A stretch of 5,152 nucleotides of DNA from Thermoprotei archaeon ex4572_64 (GTDB lineage: Archaea; Thermoproteota; Thermoprotei; Thermoproteales; Thermocladiaceae). The notes below the pieces were generated by a model, which was not told where the DNA came from, did not search any database, and saw only the letters and a program-made list of their open reading frames with translations. Location of the stretch: positions 1 to 5,152 of the forward strand of contig NJDF01000060.1 of the NCBI GenBank assembly GCA_002254895.1, in the 5' to 3' direction. Both the position numbers and the translations under genes were made by a program. This document shows positions 4,837 through 5,152 of this stretch, in pieces (positions within the stretch are counted from its first letter, which is position 1; every line of letters begins with the position of its first letter).

Positions 4837-4990
4837 TTAGTTTCTAGTTGTAACATAACGTCTAATTAAGACTTCAAATTCTTTAGCAACGTTTTCCTTA
4901 TAGAGTATTAATTACTTGTTCAAGCACTCCTCGAAGTGTCATGTATATACTCAACTCTCTTAAATCATAATGCTCTTTTTGTGAAAGTGT
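4837..4990 (-). pseudogene. Remnant of an unrecognised small gene, frameshifted, next to tRNA-Val
   Basis: The minus strand reads LTLSQKEHYDLRELSIYMTL, then RGVLEQVINTL and TAA at 4898-4900. Another frame, starting at about 4902, reads YKENVAKEFEVLIRRYVTTR and N, then TAA at 4837-4839. Adding one base near 4900-4903 joins them into one helical, protein-like sequence of at least 50 residues. There is no good start before the tRNA: the first ATG is 4942 (first half only) and a TTG lies at 4954. It looks like a 5'-truncated, frameshifted gene abutting the tRNA 3' end. I do not recognise the family, and I cannot show that it is an integrase remnant despite the tRNA location. Confidence 0.4.
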
Positions 4991-5001
4991 TAAGGTCTTG
5001 A

Positions 5002-5074
<73 letters not shown>

Positions 5075-5123
5075 TCTTATTTGTGATTTTTAGTGTTTGA
5101 TTATCTTTTACTTCAAGTATTTG

Positions 5124-5139
5124 TTTATTAAAAATTTTC
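5124..5139 (-). promoter_or_regulatory. Candidate BRE/TATA for tRNA-Val
   Basis: The minus strand reads GAAAATTTTTAATAAA here, an A-rich BRE-like stretch followed by TTTAATAAA. It lies 50-65 bases before the tRNA 5' end, so transcription would begin about 25-30 bases before the mature tRNA and leave a short leader for RNase P. The spacing is plausible but the DNA is AT-rich, so this is moderate to weak support. Confidence 0.35.
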
Positions 5140-5152
5140 TAAACTTAATGAT

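Overview
The window looks like AT-rich chromosomal DNA from a thermophilic archaeon, most likely a low-GC member of the Thermoproteota (Crenarchaeota). The pointers are a tRNA-Val(CAC) with no encoded CCA and a very GC-rich body, TATA/BRE-like boxes 25-40 bases upstream of start codons, an archaeal-type TnpB relative without a zinc ribbon that sits behind a small AbrB-like gene, and a RelE-type toxin remnant. I cannot name the genus from sequence alone.

Layout, left to right. The 3' end of an unrecognised acidic gene (+ strand) runs in from the left edge and faces a minus-strand toxin-antitoxin-like remnant (C-terminal half of a RelE/ParE toxin plus a 67-residue helical protein). A 37-bp imperfect hairpin and a T-rich terminator lie between them. 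Next, on the minus strand, is a decayed IS605-like unit: a 53-residue AbrB/SpoVT-like protein followed by a TnpB-like RuvC nuclease broken by one frameshift. Divergent from it, on the plus strand, is what I take to be a structured non-coding RNA of about 140 nt (1957-2095). It has a GC-rich hairpin followed by a textbook kink-turn that carries a 34-nt A/C-rich loop, and there is a TATA box at the right distance upstream. A 51-residue small protein (minus strand) follows, then a long gene-poor stretch with two overlapping small plus-strand genes, each broken by one base.

The right half is healthier. A minus-strand operon encodes a metallo-beta-lactamase-fold hydrolase and a small multi-pass membrane protein (Sm_multidrug_ex/COG2426 type) joined by an ATGA overlap. 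A divergent plus-strand gene encodes an unrecognised 101-residue protein. After another gene-poor stretch with a broken small gene, the window ends with the tRNA-Val gene on the minus strand.

Two things stand out. The first is the kink-turn RNA, which matches no RNA family I recognise. The second is a recurring pattern: at least six reading frames are each broken or shortened by a single-base indel, mostly in short A or T runs. Either this is a graveyard of small accessory genes or the assembly has homopolymer errors. The choice changes how several 'pseudogenes' here should be read.
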